Shown one piece after another: positions 1-10,106 of a stretch of 64,000 nucleotides of DNA (its first letter is position 1; every line of letters begins with the position of its first letter). The notes under the pieces are model-generated. The model searched no databases. It worked only from the letters and a program-made list of their open reading frames with translations, and was not told where the DNA came from. Location of the stretch: positions 6,310,501 to 6,374,500 of the forward strand of contig OW051470.1 in the NCBI GenBank assembly GCA_932521025.1, written 5' to 3'. The position numbers and the translations under genes are program-made. The stretch comes from Oscheius onirici. Lineage: Eukaryota; Nematoda; Chromadorea; Rhabditida; Rhabditidae.

Positions 1-730
1 TCCATTAATTTCTTAGCTCAGGGTGTGGAGTGGGGCAGATCCACTGCGACGGGACTTCGAAGAACTTCAAATGTGGACAATGTGTTCTAATGAATGAACA
101 GACTCTAAAGTGTTCTGACAGACGATGTTTGAACAACAGTTTCAGCAAGCAACACCAGTTCAGGGAGTAACATGTGCAGACATCCGCGAGCCATCAAGTG
201 TGCCACCACGCCTAATTGTGTACTCCCTCAATGGCTTCAGGATGGAAAAGACGATTGTGGAGATACCAGTGACGAGGGTGAGTAAGAGTCTGAGATGAAC
301 AACAAGAATCTTTCAGACCCCTGTGGAAGTGGAATAATATTCTGTCCTACAGTACCTGAACCTTTGACCAGTGAAGTTGTCACGCTTCTGGGTACTGTAA
401 ACGAGACGGACACGGACAACTCGACTCTAACATCAAGTACTCTTACCATATTCTTCTTCTAGACTCATTTCAGCCCAACTGACCTTTCCGGAACAGTGTG
501 ACACGGGTGAATACCGATGCGGAAGTGGAGAATGTATAGAGGGAAAGAAGGTCTTGGATGAGAAGAAAGACTGTTCCGATGGTTCCGATGAGGACTACTG
601 TATTCGGTTCGGATCAGAGTGTAGAATGGACAGTCGACCATGTTGCTATCAACCAGACATTGCATCTTTTGGATGTGGCTGTCCGCGAGGAAACACCCGG
701 ACCGAACAAGGCATCTGCATTCCCAAATAA
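1..730 (+). CDS. LDL-receptor class A repeat protein, 3' part
   Basis: This is the 3' end of a secreted or membrane protein built from LDL-receptor class A repeats, which are calcium-binding ligand modules. The first repeat is around 40-140, the second ends in C-G-D-T-S-D-E, and the third runs from C-D-T-G-E-Y-R-C to [12 protein letters not shown] 46-residue Cys-rich tail follows and ends in G-I-C-I-P-K. Two introns, 278-316 and 437-473, join in frame, and the stop is at 728-730. The join between the first and second repeats (about 130-180) is unresolved. The start lies outside the window. The repeat type is certain, but the specific protein is not recognised. Confidence 0.75.
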
Positions 731-1194
731 ATGTTCGGTTAATTGTCTCTGGAAGAAATAGCACACCTGAAGAGGTGCAGCACTTGTATATACAGTATCT
801 TCAATCGTAGAGAACTTTTGAAAGATACAAAAGATGAGAAAGACAGAGTAAAGCCTAAAGGCCAAGGGCACACGGACATGACACCCATTATAATCGCGCC
901 GGCAGCTGACCTCGGTTGCGTGTCTTCACTGAACCAAACTGACCAGTTGATAGTCCGTGTTTGTGTTCCCGATTAGCTATTTCCCCCCTTCTCGCGAGTG
1001 ACTCATCCTCAGCCGGTCAATACTCTCTCTTCTCGTTTCTCTTTCCCACCAATTACTGCTCTCCGTTGTTTCTATTATGAAGCAGCCGACTGCCAAGATG
1101 AGTCACGGACCGCCTTGTGCGTTGGATTAGTATTCTCTATCGATTTTCTCTCTTTTTTTTCCTCATTTTTTTTTAGTACAAAAAGGTTTTCAGA
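731..1194. other. spacer between LDLa and PDZ genes
   Basis: No gene is supported here. It should hold the 3' UTR of the LDLa gene and the promoter of the PDZ gene. A pyrimidine-rich tract with an AG acceptor just before 1195 could be a trans-splice site. Confidence 0.4.
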
Positions 1195-1688
1195 ATGACT
1201 GCATATGGACACAAGGCTGGTGAGCAAATTGAATGTCTCAGTTTGGCTGTAGAACTGAGAAAGGAACAGGTAGCTTGTGATTTTTCCACAAATAAAGAAA
1301 CTTCAGGTTTACGACCATTATGGGAACGTGAACCACAGGGTTGGGTTCAAAATTGGAGGAGGAATAGACCAGGACCCGACCAGATCTCCATACAGTTATC
1401 CAGACACTGTGGGTTACAAGTTGGTCAATAGACAGCAGACTTTCAGGGAATCTACATCACGTACATTGAGCCCAACTCACCGGCCCAGAAGGCCGAACTC
1501 CGTCAACACGACAAAATCCTCAGAGTTCGTCCAAAGTCATTTCGAAAAGATGAATTTGTTTTCAGGTGAATGGCCATGACTTTACCATGTTGACACATGA
1601 TCATGCCGTCAAATACATCAAGAAGTATCCCGTTTTGGAGATTATTGTAGCAAGAACAGACATTCCTTCTCTGTCTGTAAACGACTAA
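1195..1688 (+). CDS. TAX1BP3: TAX1BP3/TIP-1-type single PDZ protein
   Basis: A small cytosolic protein of about 125 residues that is essentially one PDZ domain, close to the usual 124 residues of vertebrate TAX1BP3 (TIP-1). Four exons (1195-1269, 1307-1408, 1447-1524, 1566-1688) join in frame. The diagnostic stretch G-F-K-I-G-G-G-I-D-Q-D-P is the carboxylate-binding loop and first strand, very like the F-S-I-G-G-G-I-D-Q-D-P of TIP-1. G-I-Y-I-T-Y-I and V-N-G-H-D-F-T-M-L-T-H-D supply later strands and the alpha-B helix with its His. In the family, the lone PDZ domain binds C-terminal peptides and competes with scaffold PDZ proteins. The start follows directly on a TTTTCAG acceptor. Confidence 0.92.
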
Positions 1689-1884
1689 AATTTCGTAACT
1701 ATCAATGTGGTCTGAACGGGTGGAATGCACAATAAACTGTAACGGCTGTGCTGTGTCGATGGTCTCTTGTGTCGATGGCCAGAATTACAGAGAGGAATTA
1801 CAGCGCGAAATTGAAAAAGGAAAACGGTTCAGAAAGACAGAGAGATACAGTATCAGATAGCCCAAATACAAGTTCGCGATATCT

Positions 1885-2731
1885 CTCTAATGCTAAAGCG
1901 CAATGGTGTCTGTCGTGGACTCTGTTTGGATGTTTGTTTGTCCGGGACTTCAAATGGTCGCGACAAGTCAGAAATTGTCAAGATAAGGTAGTTAGTTTTG
2001 AACTTGGAGTGAGTGAAAATGAGGTAGTTATGAGGTTAGGTTTGTTAAAGGATTAGTCTATTTGGATGGGAATCTAGAACTTGGACAGAATTTATTTCGC
2101 ACTTCTGAGCGCCGCAGGCGAATTTCGATAGGACGTCAACAAAGAGCAAATGCTAAATGCGTGTTCTTAAATTTGCAGCATCTATTTGCTCTGGTTCTTC
2201 TTGGTTTTCTCGATACCGCGACAACCGTCTATCTAAAGCGCAATTGTGTCTTTGGTGGATTCTGTTTGGACGGAACTGGACAGCCGTGGTTCCACATCAT
2301 TCCGCCTGCCATGGCCATCGGAACACATCCTTTCCAAGTCGTATCGGCAAAAACGATGATGCTCGTCGGACAGATCGTCGAGCACTATGGCGGAACTTGG
2401 AAGGAGATGTATACAGACGCTGACACTTTCAGGTAAGGTTCATGCGTAACCAAATATTATAAATGTAAACCTTTCAGTGTACACTTCCCACTGGAACTGA
2501 ATCCTCAGCTGAAGACCGTCCTCGTCTCGTGTACTTCGAGAACACCGGCAACGACAAGAGGAGCAAATTTCGATAGAACGTCAACAAAGAGCAGATGCTA
2601 AATCCGTGTTCTTTCTTACAGACACTGACAGATGCAGGCAATCAGATAAAATTATGTCTTTCTGAAGAGTCAGGAGACTGAAATTTGCAGCATCTATTTG
2701 CTCTGTTTCTTCTTGGTTTTCTCGATACCGT
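1885..2731. repeat. field of duplicated segments around 1.9-2.7 kb
   Basis: Several segments occur twice. 2118-2168 matches 2563-2613, and 2168-2220 matches 2681-2731, both almost exactly. They are contiguous in the first copy and separated by about 66 bp in the second. A sequence around 1890-1945 is repeated more loosely at 2232-2275 and again at 56025-56070. The arrangement suggests an old mobile element or tandem duplication that trapped the scramblase fragment lying between the copies. Confidence 0.7.
2290..2560 (+). pseudogene. phospholipid scramblase relic
   Basis: A fragment of the scramblase family, whose members move phospholipids between membrane leaflets. V-G-Q-I-V-E-H-Y-G-G, then E-M-Y-T-D-A-D-T-F, an intron at 2433-2477, and S-V-H-F-P-L-E-L match the conserved middle of scramblases. 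After about 2525 the frame is lost: the expected V-Y-F-E-N-T-G-N-D-K is present but in another frame, after the segment that should encode the final membrane-spanning stretch has been deleted. Upstream scramblase sequence is also missing. The fragment sits between duplicated repeat blocks, so it is read as a broken copy, not a working gene. Confidence 0.65.
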
Positions 2732-2789
2732 CTCCCAACTTTCGATCGCGTTCGTGATGTTAATCACAACTTTCAATCTTCCTCTTACA

Positions 2790-3565
2790 AGGGAAGCTTG
2801 CCAACTTAAGTTGGAGTTTTGCAATGAGTATAGTGCCATTCGATAGGCCATGGCAAGTAGATTCCGGGGTATACTCCCAAATTCGCTTAATCACTCCCTG
2901 GTCCGAGTTATGGACGATTTAAAAACGGTCGCACCCGTACCGTGAAACATATCACGCGGGATCGAAATCAAAAAACATTGCAGCGTGGCCCAATGGTGTG
3001 CGGTCCAGACTCATGATCGTTTGGTCATATGTTCGATTCCATTTTTTTTTCTTCGTTTTTGTTTTTCATCTTTTGATTCTTCTGATGTTTTTCTTCACTG
3101 TTCGGATATTTTTGGATGTAAACCAGATCGAAAGGTACTTTCCTGCTTCTAGGAGACTTTTGGAGAAAAAAAAAATTTCTACCCTAATTCCGACTTCGCG
3201 ACCACTAGATCATAAAAAAGTGCAAAATCCGAACCTGATGTCTAATTGGTTTAGGTAACTTCTGAAACACTTATAGTGAAGTGAGAGACAAATTTTGATA
3301 GAAATGGTGATTGATGTTGTGGTCTCTGATCTGATTATGAAAATGGAATCGAACACATGACCAAACGATCATGAGTCCGGACCTGCAATGTTTGTTGATT
3401 TCGATCCCGCGCGATATGTTTCACGGTACGGGTGCGACCGTTTTTAAATCGTCCATAACTCGGACCAGGGAGTGATTAAGCGAATTTGGGAGTATACCCC
3501 GGAATCTACTTGACTATACTCATTGCAAAACTCCAACTTAAGTTGGCAAGCTTCCCTTGTTAGCC
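2790..3565. repeat. large inverted repeat with tRNA-like core
   Basis: Arms at about 2790-3045 and 3345-3565 are near-complementary and contain the same landmarks in reverse order, including AACTTAAGTTGG, the GGGAGTGATTAAGCG region and CGATCATGAGT. The right arm lacks about 20 bp present in the left. The roughly 300 bp between the arms shows no gene. The structure resembles a foldback element or two head-to-head copies of one repeat. Confidence 0.8.
2979..3050 (+). repeat. tRNA-like pol III promoter core (SINE-like or pseudo-tRNA)
   Basis: TGGCCCAATGG at 2986-2996 fits the A-box consensus TRGYNNARNNG exactly. TGTTCGATTCC at 3030-3040 differs from the B box GGTTCGANNCC at one base. Between them is GACTCATGAT, like a Met anticodon loop, and a T run follows directly. 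The anticodon stem pairs poorly and no full cloverleaf closes, so this is a tRNA-derived remnant. The inverted copy in the right arm has lost the A box. Confidence 0.55.
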
Positions 3566-3749
3566 AAACTTTTGGTTAGAGTTATTATCTTTCTCTTCGG
3601 AGCACTCATCAACGTATGTAGTTCAATTACTGACGAACTACCGAGTTCTATGCCTGACTCAAAACGTAGGGCCTTGACTGGACTTTCATCAAAGACCATA
3701 TCACAGAGATCGGGGAAAAGAGAAAGAAGGTAGTCACTCGCGACACAGA
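3566..3749. other. spacer downstream of the rhomboid gene
   Basis: No gene seen. It should contain the 3' UTR of the minus-strand rhomboid gene. Confidence 0.3.
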
Positions 3750-5077
3750 TCAGTATTGAAAAAAGGCTGGTCTCCTGGATGACGAAGGAAGATCATAATG
3801 AAGCAGAAGATGAGGAAACAGCTGTATAAAGCCACACACAACCAGCGGACAATCTTCTCCCATGTGTGGTCCTGAATTGTGATTAAGAGACTTCAGAAGA
3901 ACTCACAACAATATTGTAGAGAATGAACACTCCGAAACAGAAGCCAGTGATTCCTCCGGCCAGATGAGCGGCATGAGATACCATGTCACAGTCGTCGGTA
4001 AAGAAGCGTCTGTAGATTGTTCCTCCAATATCGAAGCCGAGAAAGACTCCCAGAATTGCAATTCTGACCCATCGGAAAGGCATTTCGGACCAGTTCTAAA
4101 CGATGGAAGTCAGATTTTTAAGAGAAAACTCACAAGGAAGACATTGGCCAAATGGGCCAGAATCAGAGCATAGACTCCGCCAGAGGCGCCGACCAAAAGA
4201 GCGTTCGGATCCAGAGCGTATTGGAGTAGAGCTCCGGAAATGACGGCCATGATATAAAGTGGACCGATTCTCCACATCTTGTGGACGATTTCCAATGGAA
4301 CTCCGATAATTAACTGCATAACACAATTTGTGATCAAGTGCGAAAATCCGGCATGCAAGAGAGCATAACTTCCAAATCTCCAGGCTTGTTCTCTAAGTTT
4401 TGGGGCAAAGATGAAGACACCGGGTTGATGGTTCCTCTTCATACAACCGGCACAATAGGAAAAGAAGTCTTTCTTAGGATCAGACGAGGAGAAATAGTAG
4501 AAGAAAAAGACCGATATCTGAATGTTTTGTTCAGTTTCGTCTCAATCAAAACTACCTCAATAATCGTAGCCAAAATGATGAAAACGGGTGGTGGACAGAG
4601 AGTGTATTCATCGATATACGAATGGACGTCGACCTTTTGAGACGGAGTGATGACTTGGTCTGCCACTGTATACAGTGCTCGTTTGATTGTCGAAGGCTGT
4701 GTCTCGGGAGAGGTCATCTGAACAGAATTTGAACAGTTCTAACGAGATTCTTACCAGAGCTGAAAACTCTTCTAGATCTATCCTCTCGTCCTGATTGGCA
4801 TCGGCTTTCTCGAGGAGAAATTGGATCTGGAAGAGGAATTCTACTGTATGAGAATCTTTTATATTAATTGAAGAGAGAATAGTAAGAGTTACCTGTTCAT
4901 CTGTCAGTTTGAGTGAGCCTTTCAGGTTCCGTAGTCTGTCTCCGACCTCAGAGAGGGGGATAGAGTTTGGCTCTCCTTTGGTAGATAGCTAAAAGGTTGA
5001 GGCTACAGGGGAAATGAGATTGAACCGACCCTCATGAACTGAGCTCGATAGTGCCGTCGATACTTGTTCGTCTGCAT
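3750..5077 (-). CDS. EF-hand rhomboid intramembrane serine protease
   Basis: A polytopic membrane protease that cuts substrates inside the bilayer. Order from the N-terminus: a start at 5075-5077; a calcium-binding EF-hand loop (D-A-N-Q-D-E-R-I-D-L-E-E-F); P-P-P-V-F-I-I-L-A-T; a luminal loop; and the rhomboid core. The core has W-R-F-G-S-Y-A-L-L-H-A-G-F-S-H, the catalytic serine motif G-A-S-G-G-V-Y-A-L and the catalytic histidine in S-H-A-A-H-L-A-G-G. The last exon (stop 3750-3752) adds one more hydrophobic helix and the tail H-P-G-D-Q-P-F-F-Q-Y. All joins are in frame with typical introns. EF-hands plus this core match the RHBDL/ROM-1 group. A TTTTTCAG six bases before the start may be a trans-splice acceptor or the end of a 5' intron. 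Confidence 0.92.
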
Positions 5078-5981
5078 GTTTATCTGAAAAAGGAGAAATT
5101 TATCTGGAAAGGAAGAAAGGTGTGAAAGGAGAGAAGAAATTGGGAAAGCCTCCGAGTCGATGATATCAAGACGTGTCATCGATCATAAGCAAACAACTGC
5201 ATTTCTCCCTCAGGGCACTTGGGAGAGATGATACAAAAGACGAGAGAGTGAGTCATGACTCGCGAATGTAATGATAGCAGACAATCGGTCCGACCGAGGT
5301 CGATTGTCAAACCTTTCAACAAGCCCCACGCTTCGATGGCTGGACCACCTGGTCCAGGAAAAAAGAAAGGGCATAGTCTGGCGCGAGACTCACATTCTGA
5401 GATCGTAAATCGATAGCAGCTTAAAATGATCAGTGATAAGAGAGCGGAATGGACTTTTGAACGAGGCTTGGGTACCTGAACAAGAACGGTCAATTGAACC
5501 TCGGTACGGAGAGGTCTATACACAATGGGTCAGGTCACAAGTCTAATTACTAGGAGAACGTCCCATGTCATATACCAATTCACTCCTATTGAGCAGAGAT
5601 TGTGTTATGCTCTCTTTTTACTTACTGAATTCTGCAATTATGGCGGTCATGGATTGTCCGAAAAGACAAACTTCTGCCACTGAACGGTATATTTATGTGG
5701 CGGGAGTATATTCACATGCAAATTGACACCCTTTGCCGCAGAAGTTCGCCCTTTTCAAACATTTCCTTTGCTATCCTTTTCTTTTCCATTTTTTTCCTAG
5801 CTAAATGCTAAAGACGTTCCCCTATCTTTCTAGCGTTTCTCCCAGAAAGTTTGTGTGCTCTACGGCTATAAGCAGCGGCAAAAATTCCCTTTTGAATGCA
5901 TTTTTAGGAACAGATCTTTTAAACCTTTCATTCATTCTGAAATGTACTTTTTATTGCTGTATCCATTTATGATTTTTCAGA
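5078..5981. other. divergent intergenic region
   Basis: Shared upstream DNA of the minus-strand rhomboid gene and the plus-strand coiled-coil gene. Open frames here lack splice context and family resemblance. Nothing further is supported. Confidence 0.4.
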
Positions 5982-6572
5982 ATGGAAGCTTTGGAGGGAT
6001 CAATTCGGGACTTCAGCAAGAATATAGCCAACCTGATAGCCCAGTCTAGCCAAATGAAAAAAATTGCAAGTTTTTCCTCTTTCGTTCTCTAGTCAACGTT
6101 TTAGTGCAAAAATGCAAATATAAAGTCTTCTGAAGCCGAACGTACCGATATCCTGCACGTGGCTGCACAGGAGTTTTCCAAATGCTTCGAAAGACGGGTC
6201 GCCACATTACTAGCAGACTGCGATGTACGTTTCTGCCGTTTTTTAATTCTCTCGTTCAGATGGAAAATAAACTTAACGAATTAAAAGACTTGATCAAGGA
6301 GAGCAAGGAAATAAACGAAGAACTTGGAATAACAGAAGGTTATCGTCCGATCAATCCAACCATCGACATCAACGGTCATCTGAGCAACGTTCAGTCCTGT
6401 TACAACGATATTCTTACCAAAAAACTCGGTGAATTGGACGAGTCGCTCGAGGTTTGTCAGGCTTTCTGTTCGTTTCGATAAAAAAATTAAGTTAGAAAAA
6501 GAAGAACTCGCTGGAAAGATGTCCGAACTAAAGATGCTGGAGGAGGAAATCAAAAAACGACTGAAGAAGTAA
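5982..6572 (+). CDS. small coiled-coil protein, unrecognised
   Basis: About 158 residues in four exons: 5982-6065, 6105-6224, 6260-6451 and 6492-6572. The product is acidic and helical, with heptad-like stretches (E-N-K-L-N-E-L-K-D-L-I-K-E near the middle, and a final K-M-S-E-L-K-M-L-E-E-E-I-K-K-R-L-K-K), so a coiled coil is likely. There is no signal peptide or membrane segment. The first intron starts with GCAAGT, not GT, and this GC-AG boundary is the only simple join that keeps the frame. Size and helicity would suit a subunit of a larger complex, but no family is recognised. The start follows a TTTTTCAG acceptor. Confidence 0.7.
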
Positions 6573-6649
6573 GAACTTAACATTGTATTTATTTCAAATG
6601 AATCTATTCGTTTTTGCAATTGACCCGTAAAGTGCAGCGCCATGTTATT

Positions 6650-8262
6650 TTAGGATCTTGGCTCCGGGCATTTTCCTTTGCTGTTCGTATAAGTGTCGTC
6701 CATTCGTTTCTTGAATGCAATAAGGGCTTTTTTGAACTTTTGCTGATTCTTTAGAGCATTTTTGTAGGACAAAGTTATGCCTCTTTTTCTTTTGATCCCT
6801 CGATGATACATGAAATGCCTGCTCAAGACGTCAAACTTGTACCCAGCACGACAAAGTTCCCATCTCTGGAACCAATATTTGCTAGCAAATTAGCATTTCT
6901 TACCAAGCACGTGTTGTCTCGAATCAAGAATGGAAAGTGCACGTCGTGGAAGGGAATGTCATTTCGGGAAACAAACTGCGGCTCCCACGAAAATCTGTTG
7001 TATTTCACAGCTTGTGTGGAAATACCCAAATCGGTTCCGTTTTCCTTGAACCACTCGTCCAGTCCAGGAATATCATGGGCTCCTTTGTAGAATTTGTTGT
7101 GAAAAACGACGGCAGCATCTTTGTCGTACAATTCTTTCAGATCTGTGATTGTCTTTGGTTCCGGAACTTTCGTTTCAATTTCAAATATTCGGTAGACCAA
7201 CACGTGACGAGCGTCAGGATGATCCAACCATCTGTCGGCTACCTTCTTCACATCTTGCTCGAAACCAGCACTGAACAAATGTTCAAAGTCAGCAATCAAA
7301 ATGTACTTTGTGGTAGAAAACTGGAAAACGAAAAGATATGGTAACTTTTTGCCTTACCATTCTTGCAACGTTTCGGGCAATGTTAGCCGGATAGTTGGCC
7401 ATAATATTTTCCGTATATTTCTGCTTTTCGCATTTTGAGGTCTGGGTTGGAGCAACACAATTTAAATTCCATTCTATTGGAAAAATGAAATGGACGGAAA
7501 GAAACGAGGAAACCTCTGGATTGTCTTTGATCAGTTGAGATAGCTGAAAAAGTTATGTTTAGTCGCGTATAGAACTGACCATTGTTTTCATACAGTAGTA
7601 GTCATCTCGACGGATCAGAACGACAGACAATGAGACTGGAGCTTGCCAGTTCTTCACCTATTTGATACATTTCATAGATACTGGAAAGTGCTTACCTGAT
7701 CAATAATTCTATCGTCTAAAAAGTTGGAACTAATGTGAAGAATCTGTGTAATCCTGATCGTGTCGTTGATCTGACTTGAATGGTAAATGTTTGGAAGTAC
7801 GCAATAACCCTCGTAGATGACAGAATTATTCAGAACGCGAGTGACAATTCTGAAACGTTTTTTAGGTACCTCTCACACTAAAAGGGCGTTCTTTAACTGC
7901 TGTATTTCAACCAGGGCGACCAGTCAAAACCGCAAGAAAACTCACTCTGTTCCGAAAGAAAACAAATTACTGGTTCTTGCGGTAAATACCAAAAGACATA
8001 TCGTGTGTATAGCCAAGATTAAGACAACAGTCTTTCGTTTGAACAATCGTCCACATCCCCTTAAGTCTGATGGGACAAGTTTTGGAACACAGGAGAATAC
8101 GTACCTGACTTATTGTTAGGATTAGACGACCACGCGAAGAATTCAATGGCGTTCTTAAGCTGATAGAAATGTCCAGGATAGGCATTCTGTGATTCATGCG
8201 GCGAGAAAATGACGACGTTTGGACTCATCGACCATGGAAGTTGCGACAACAAAGCACTTCCG
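6650..8262 (-). CDS. glycosyltransferase family 49 (B4GAT1/LARGE-like)
   Basis: A type II Golgi-type enzyme. A short basic segment precedes the single hydrophobic helix T-V-V-L-I-L-A-I-H-T-I-C-L-L-V-F (about 8000). A luminal stem and the catalytic domain follow: Y-P-A-N-I-A-R-N-V-A-R, I-L-I-A-D-F-E-H-L-F-S, F-S-W-E-P-Q-F-V-S-R, and R-A-G-Y-K-F-D-V-L-S near the end. These match the Glyco_transf_49 family (the nematode bgnt genes), which adds glucuronate or GlcNAc to glycans. The usual D-x-D metal site is replaced by D-F-E. Stop at 6650-6652. The first exon (about 8119-8262) encodes a segment ahead of the membrane helix that does not fit the family, so the true 5' end is uncertain. A foldback element lies just upstream. 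Confidence 0.78.
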
Positions 8263-8291
8263 AAAAACTAGTCATGACTGTACATTAAAAC

Positions 8292-8760
8292 GTGTGTCCG
8301 GCTTCAAAAAAATCGCTGCGAGACCTATTGCACGGGTTCCGTCACGATTACAGCGGGTCCCGACGCGATCTCATCCCAAAAATTTTATTTTCGCGTTTTC
8401 GACGTTTTTCACTGATTTTTTCGTTTCTAAACCATGTTCAATCGATTCGGCATCAAATTTTACGTCTGATAAGTATATTCCGAAAGCAAAAATCCAATAA
8501 AACTGGAAGGAAAAGGCGAAAACAGCGTTTCTGCTCTTTCCCATTTTGTTCTTTGCTAAGCACATCAATTTTGATGTCGGAATAGACACAACTGGTGTAA
8601 AATTTGATGCGAAATCGATTAAACATGGTTTGAAAACGATAAAACGAGTGTAAGGCGTCGAAAAATACAAAATATGCAAGATCGTGACGGGACCAATGCC
8701 AAATGGTCCCGCAGCGGTTTTTGGCATTCTTGGCATAGCCGAAAGCTTCCTTTAAGAAGG
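8292..8760. mobile_element. foldback MITE copy A
   Basis: A 470 bp element with diverged inverted halves. The left half contains AATCGCTGCGAGACC, TCCGTCACGATTAC and AACCATGTTCAATCGATTC. The right half holds the complements of AACCGCTGCGGGACC, TCCCGTCACGATC and AACCATGTTTAATCGATTT. Two more copies lie at 21541-21955 and 22121-22570. There is no transposase frame, and the open frames inside are repeated in all copies, so they are not genes. Confidence 0.85.
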
Positions 8761-9388
8761 TAGGAATTTCGTGTCTCGAGAAATGTAATGAAGGTAGAAT
8801 TAACAGATTGTCTTTAGAAAAGCAAAATTTTTTTAGAAAGACGAAAACCGATAAGTGGTCCACAGATTGTTGTGGTCAAGGTCGAGTGGCTTTGTTGCCT
8901 CATTTTTTTCTGGTGGAAACTGAAGTGCGTGAATTGTAATGCTTCAATTGTTGATACGAGCTCTTCGAATAGCTGTACTGTCATAAAAGATCTTTATTGT
9001 CGATCGATTTTTGCTCTAGGATTCCGGAGAAGGCAAATTGAATGAAATAGAAGATATTGGCTTGTTATGACTGCAAAGACGTGCTTTGATCGAAGAAGGA
9101 ACTGGTCGGTTCTCGCCCATCGAGCGCGAGATTCCTTATCATTAGGCGCTATCGCATAAAACCAAAATTATAAATGTTCGCCAGACGCTTAAAAGCCGCC
9201 AGATGTAAGCATACTACACCACGTGTTCCTATGAATGGAGGGCACGCCTGGCTTGTTCGAATAAACATTGATTGGAGGCATAGTTTATAACAGCGGAACA
9301 GAATGTAGCAACAATCTTCGAAATTAAATGATCCTAATGATAACGGTCTCCACAAAACAACACAAATTTTAGAAGTAATGAGGCAAGC
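8761..9388. other. intergenic, no gene supported
   Basis: Lies between the foldback element and MRPL12. A plus-strand stretch around 8930-9010 encodes several Cys but runs into stops. I see no complete gene. Confidence 0.3.
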
Positions 9389-10106
9389 CTAAACGATTTC
9401 AATTGTACCTCCTGCCTTCTCCAACAAGACCTTCATGTCTTCAGCCTCTTGTTTGCCCATATCTTCTTTTACAACAACTGGAGCAGTCTCAACGAACTGA
9501 AATTACGGAGCCCATAACGAGATTCGGGAGAATACTAACCTTTTTGGCTTGTACAAGATTAAGTCCAGGCACGGCTGTTCGAATTTCTTTGATAAGAGCA
9601 ATTTTCTTGGTATCATCGAATTTAGTAAGCTTGACAGAAAACGTCATCTTTTGAGGCACATCAGCAGCAGCATCAGCTTCTAAAAAGTAGAATTATCAGA
9701 TAAAAATGAAAGTAATACATACCAGCAGCAACTGGGGCAGCCGGAGCAGCAGCCATCATCATTCCAGCGCCCATCATCGGCTGATCAGGAATATTCAAGC
9801 GTTTTTTTAAGGCCCAGTTGAGATCTGATACCTAAATTGGTAAATAACGAATAGAAAACGGAACATAATTACATCTAGAAGATTGAGATTGGCGATCTCA
9901 TCCACAAGTTGCGCAACTTTTGTGGAAACAACTCTGTCGTCAGATGGCAGTGGAGCAGCATCTCCTTCATTCAGAGGTAGAGCTAAAATGAGATATTTGA
10001 AGCGGGAAAGAAAAAAAGGCATACATTTGCAAGATGAAGATGAAGCGATCGTTCGTACAGATGACCTCACGGAGACAAATGCTGCTCTTGTGAGAGAAGT
10101 CAGCAT
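9389..10106 (-). CDS. MRPL12: mitochondrial ribosomal protein L12 (bL12m)
   Basis: A mitochondrial stalk protein that recruits translation factors to the mitoribosome. The start (10104-10106) begins a basic, Ser/Arg-rich presequence (M-L-T-S-L-T-R-A-A-F). Next come the dimerisation segment (V-A-Q-L-V-D-E-I-A-N-L-N-L-L-D), an Ala/Met-rich hinge, and the L7/L12 C-terminal domain (K-F-D-D-T-K-K-I-A-L-I-K-E-I-R, L-V-Q-A-K-K-F-V-E, A-E-D-M-K-V-L-L-E-K-A-G-G). It ends in T-I-E-I-V. Five exons join in frame, and stop is at 9389-9391. Domain order and length, near 190 residues, are normal for the family. Confidence 0.93.

Noticed and set aside
5176..5523. Minus-strand open frame upstream of the rhomboid gene
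   Set aside because: It lacks an ATG start, splice sites and any recognisable domain.
8371..8863. Open frames of 90-136 residues inside the foldback elements at 8.4, 21.6 and 22.3 kb
   Set aside because: The same frames recur in every element copy and on both arms, with no family resemblance. They are repeat sequence, not genes.
8930..9350. Interrupted plus-strand frame with several Cys, considered as a transposase relic
   Set aside because: Too many stops and no motif clear enough to name a family.
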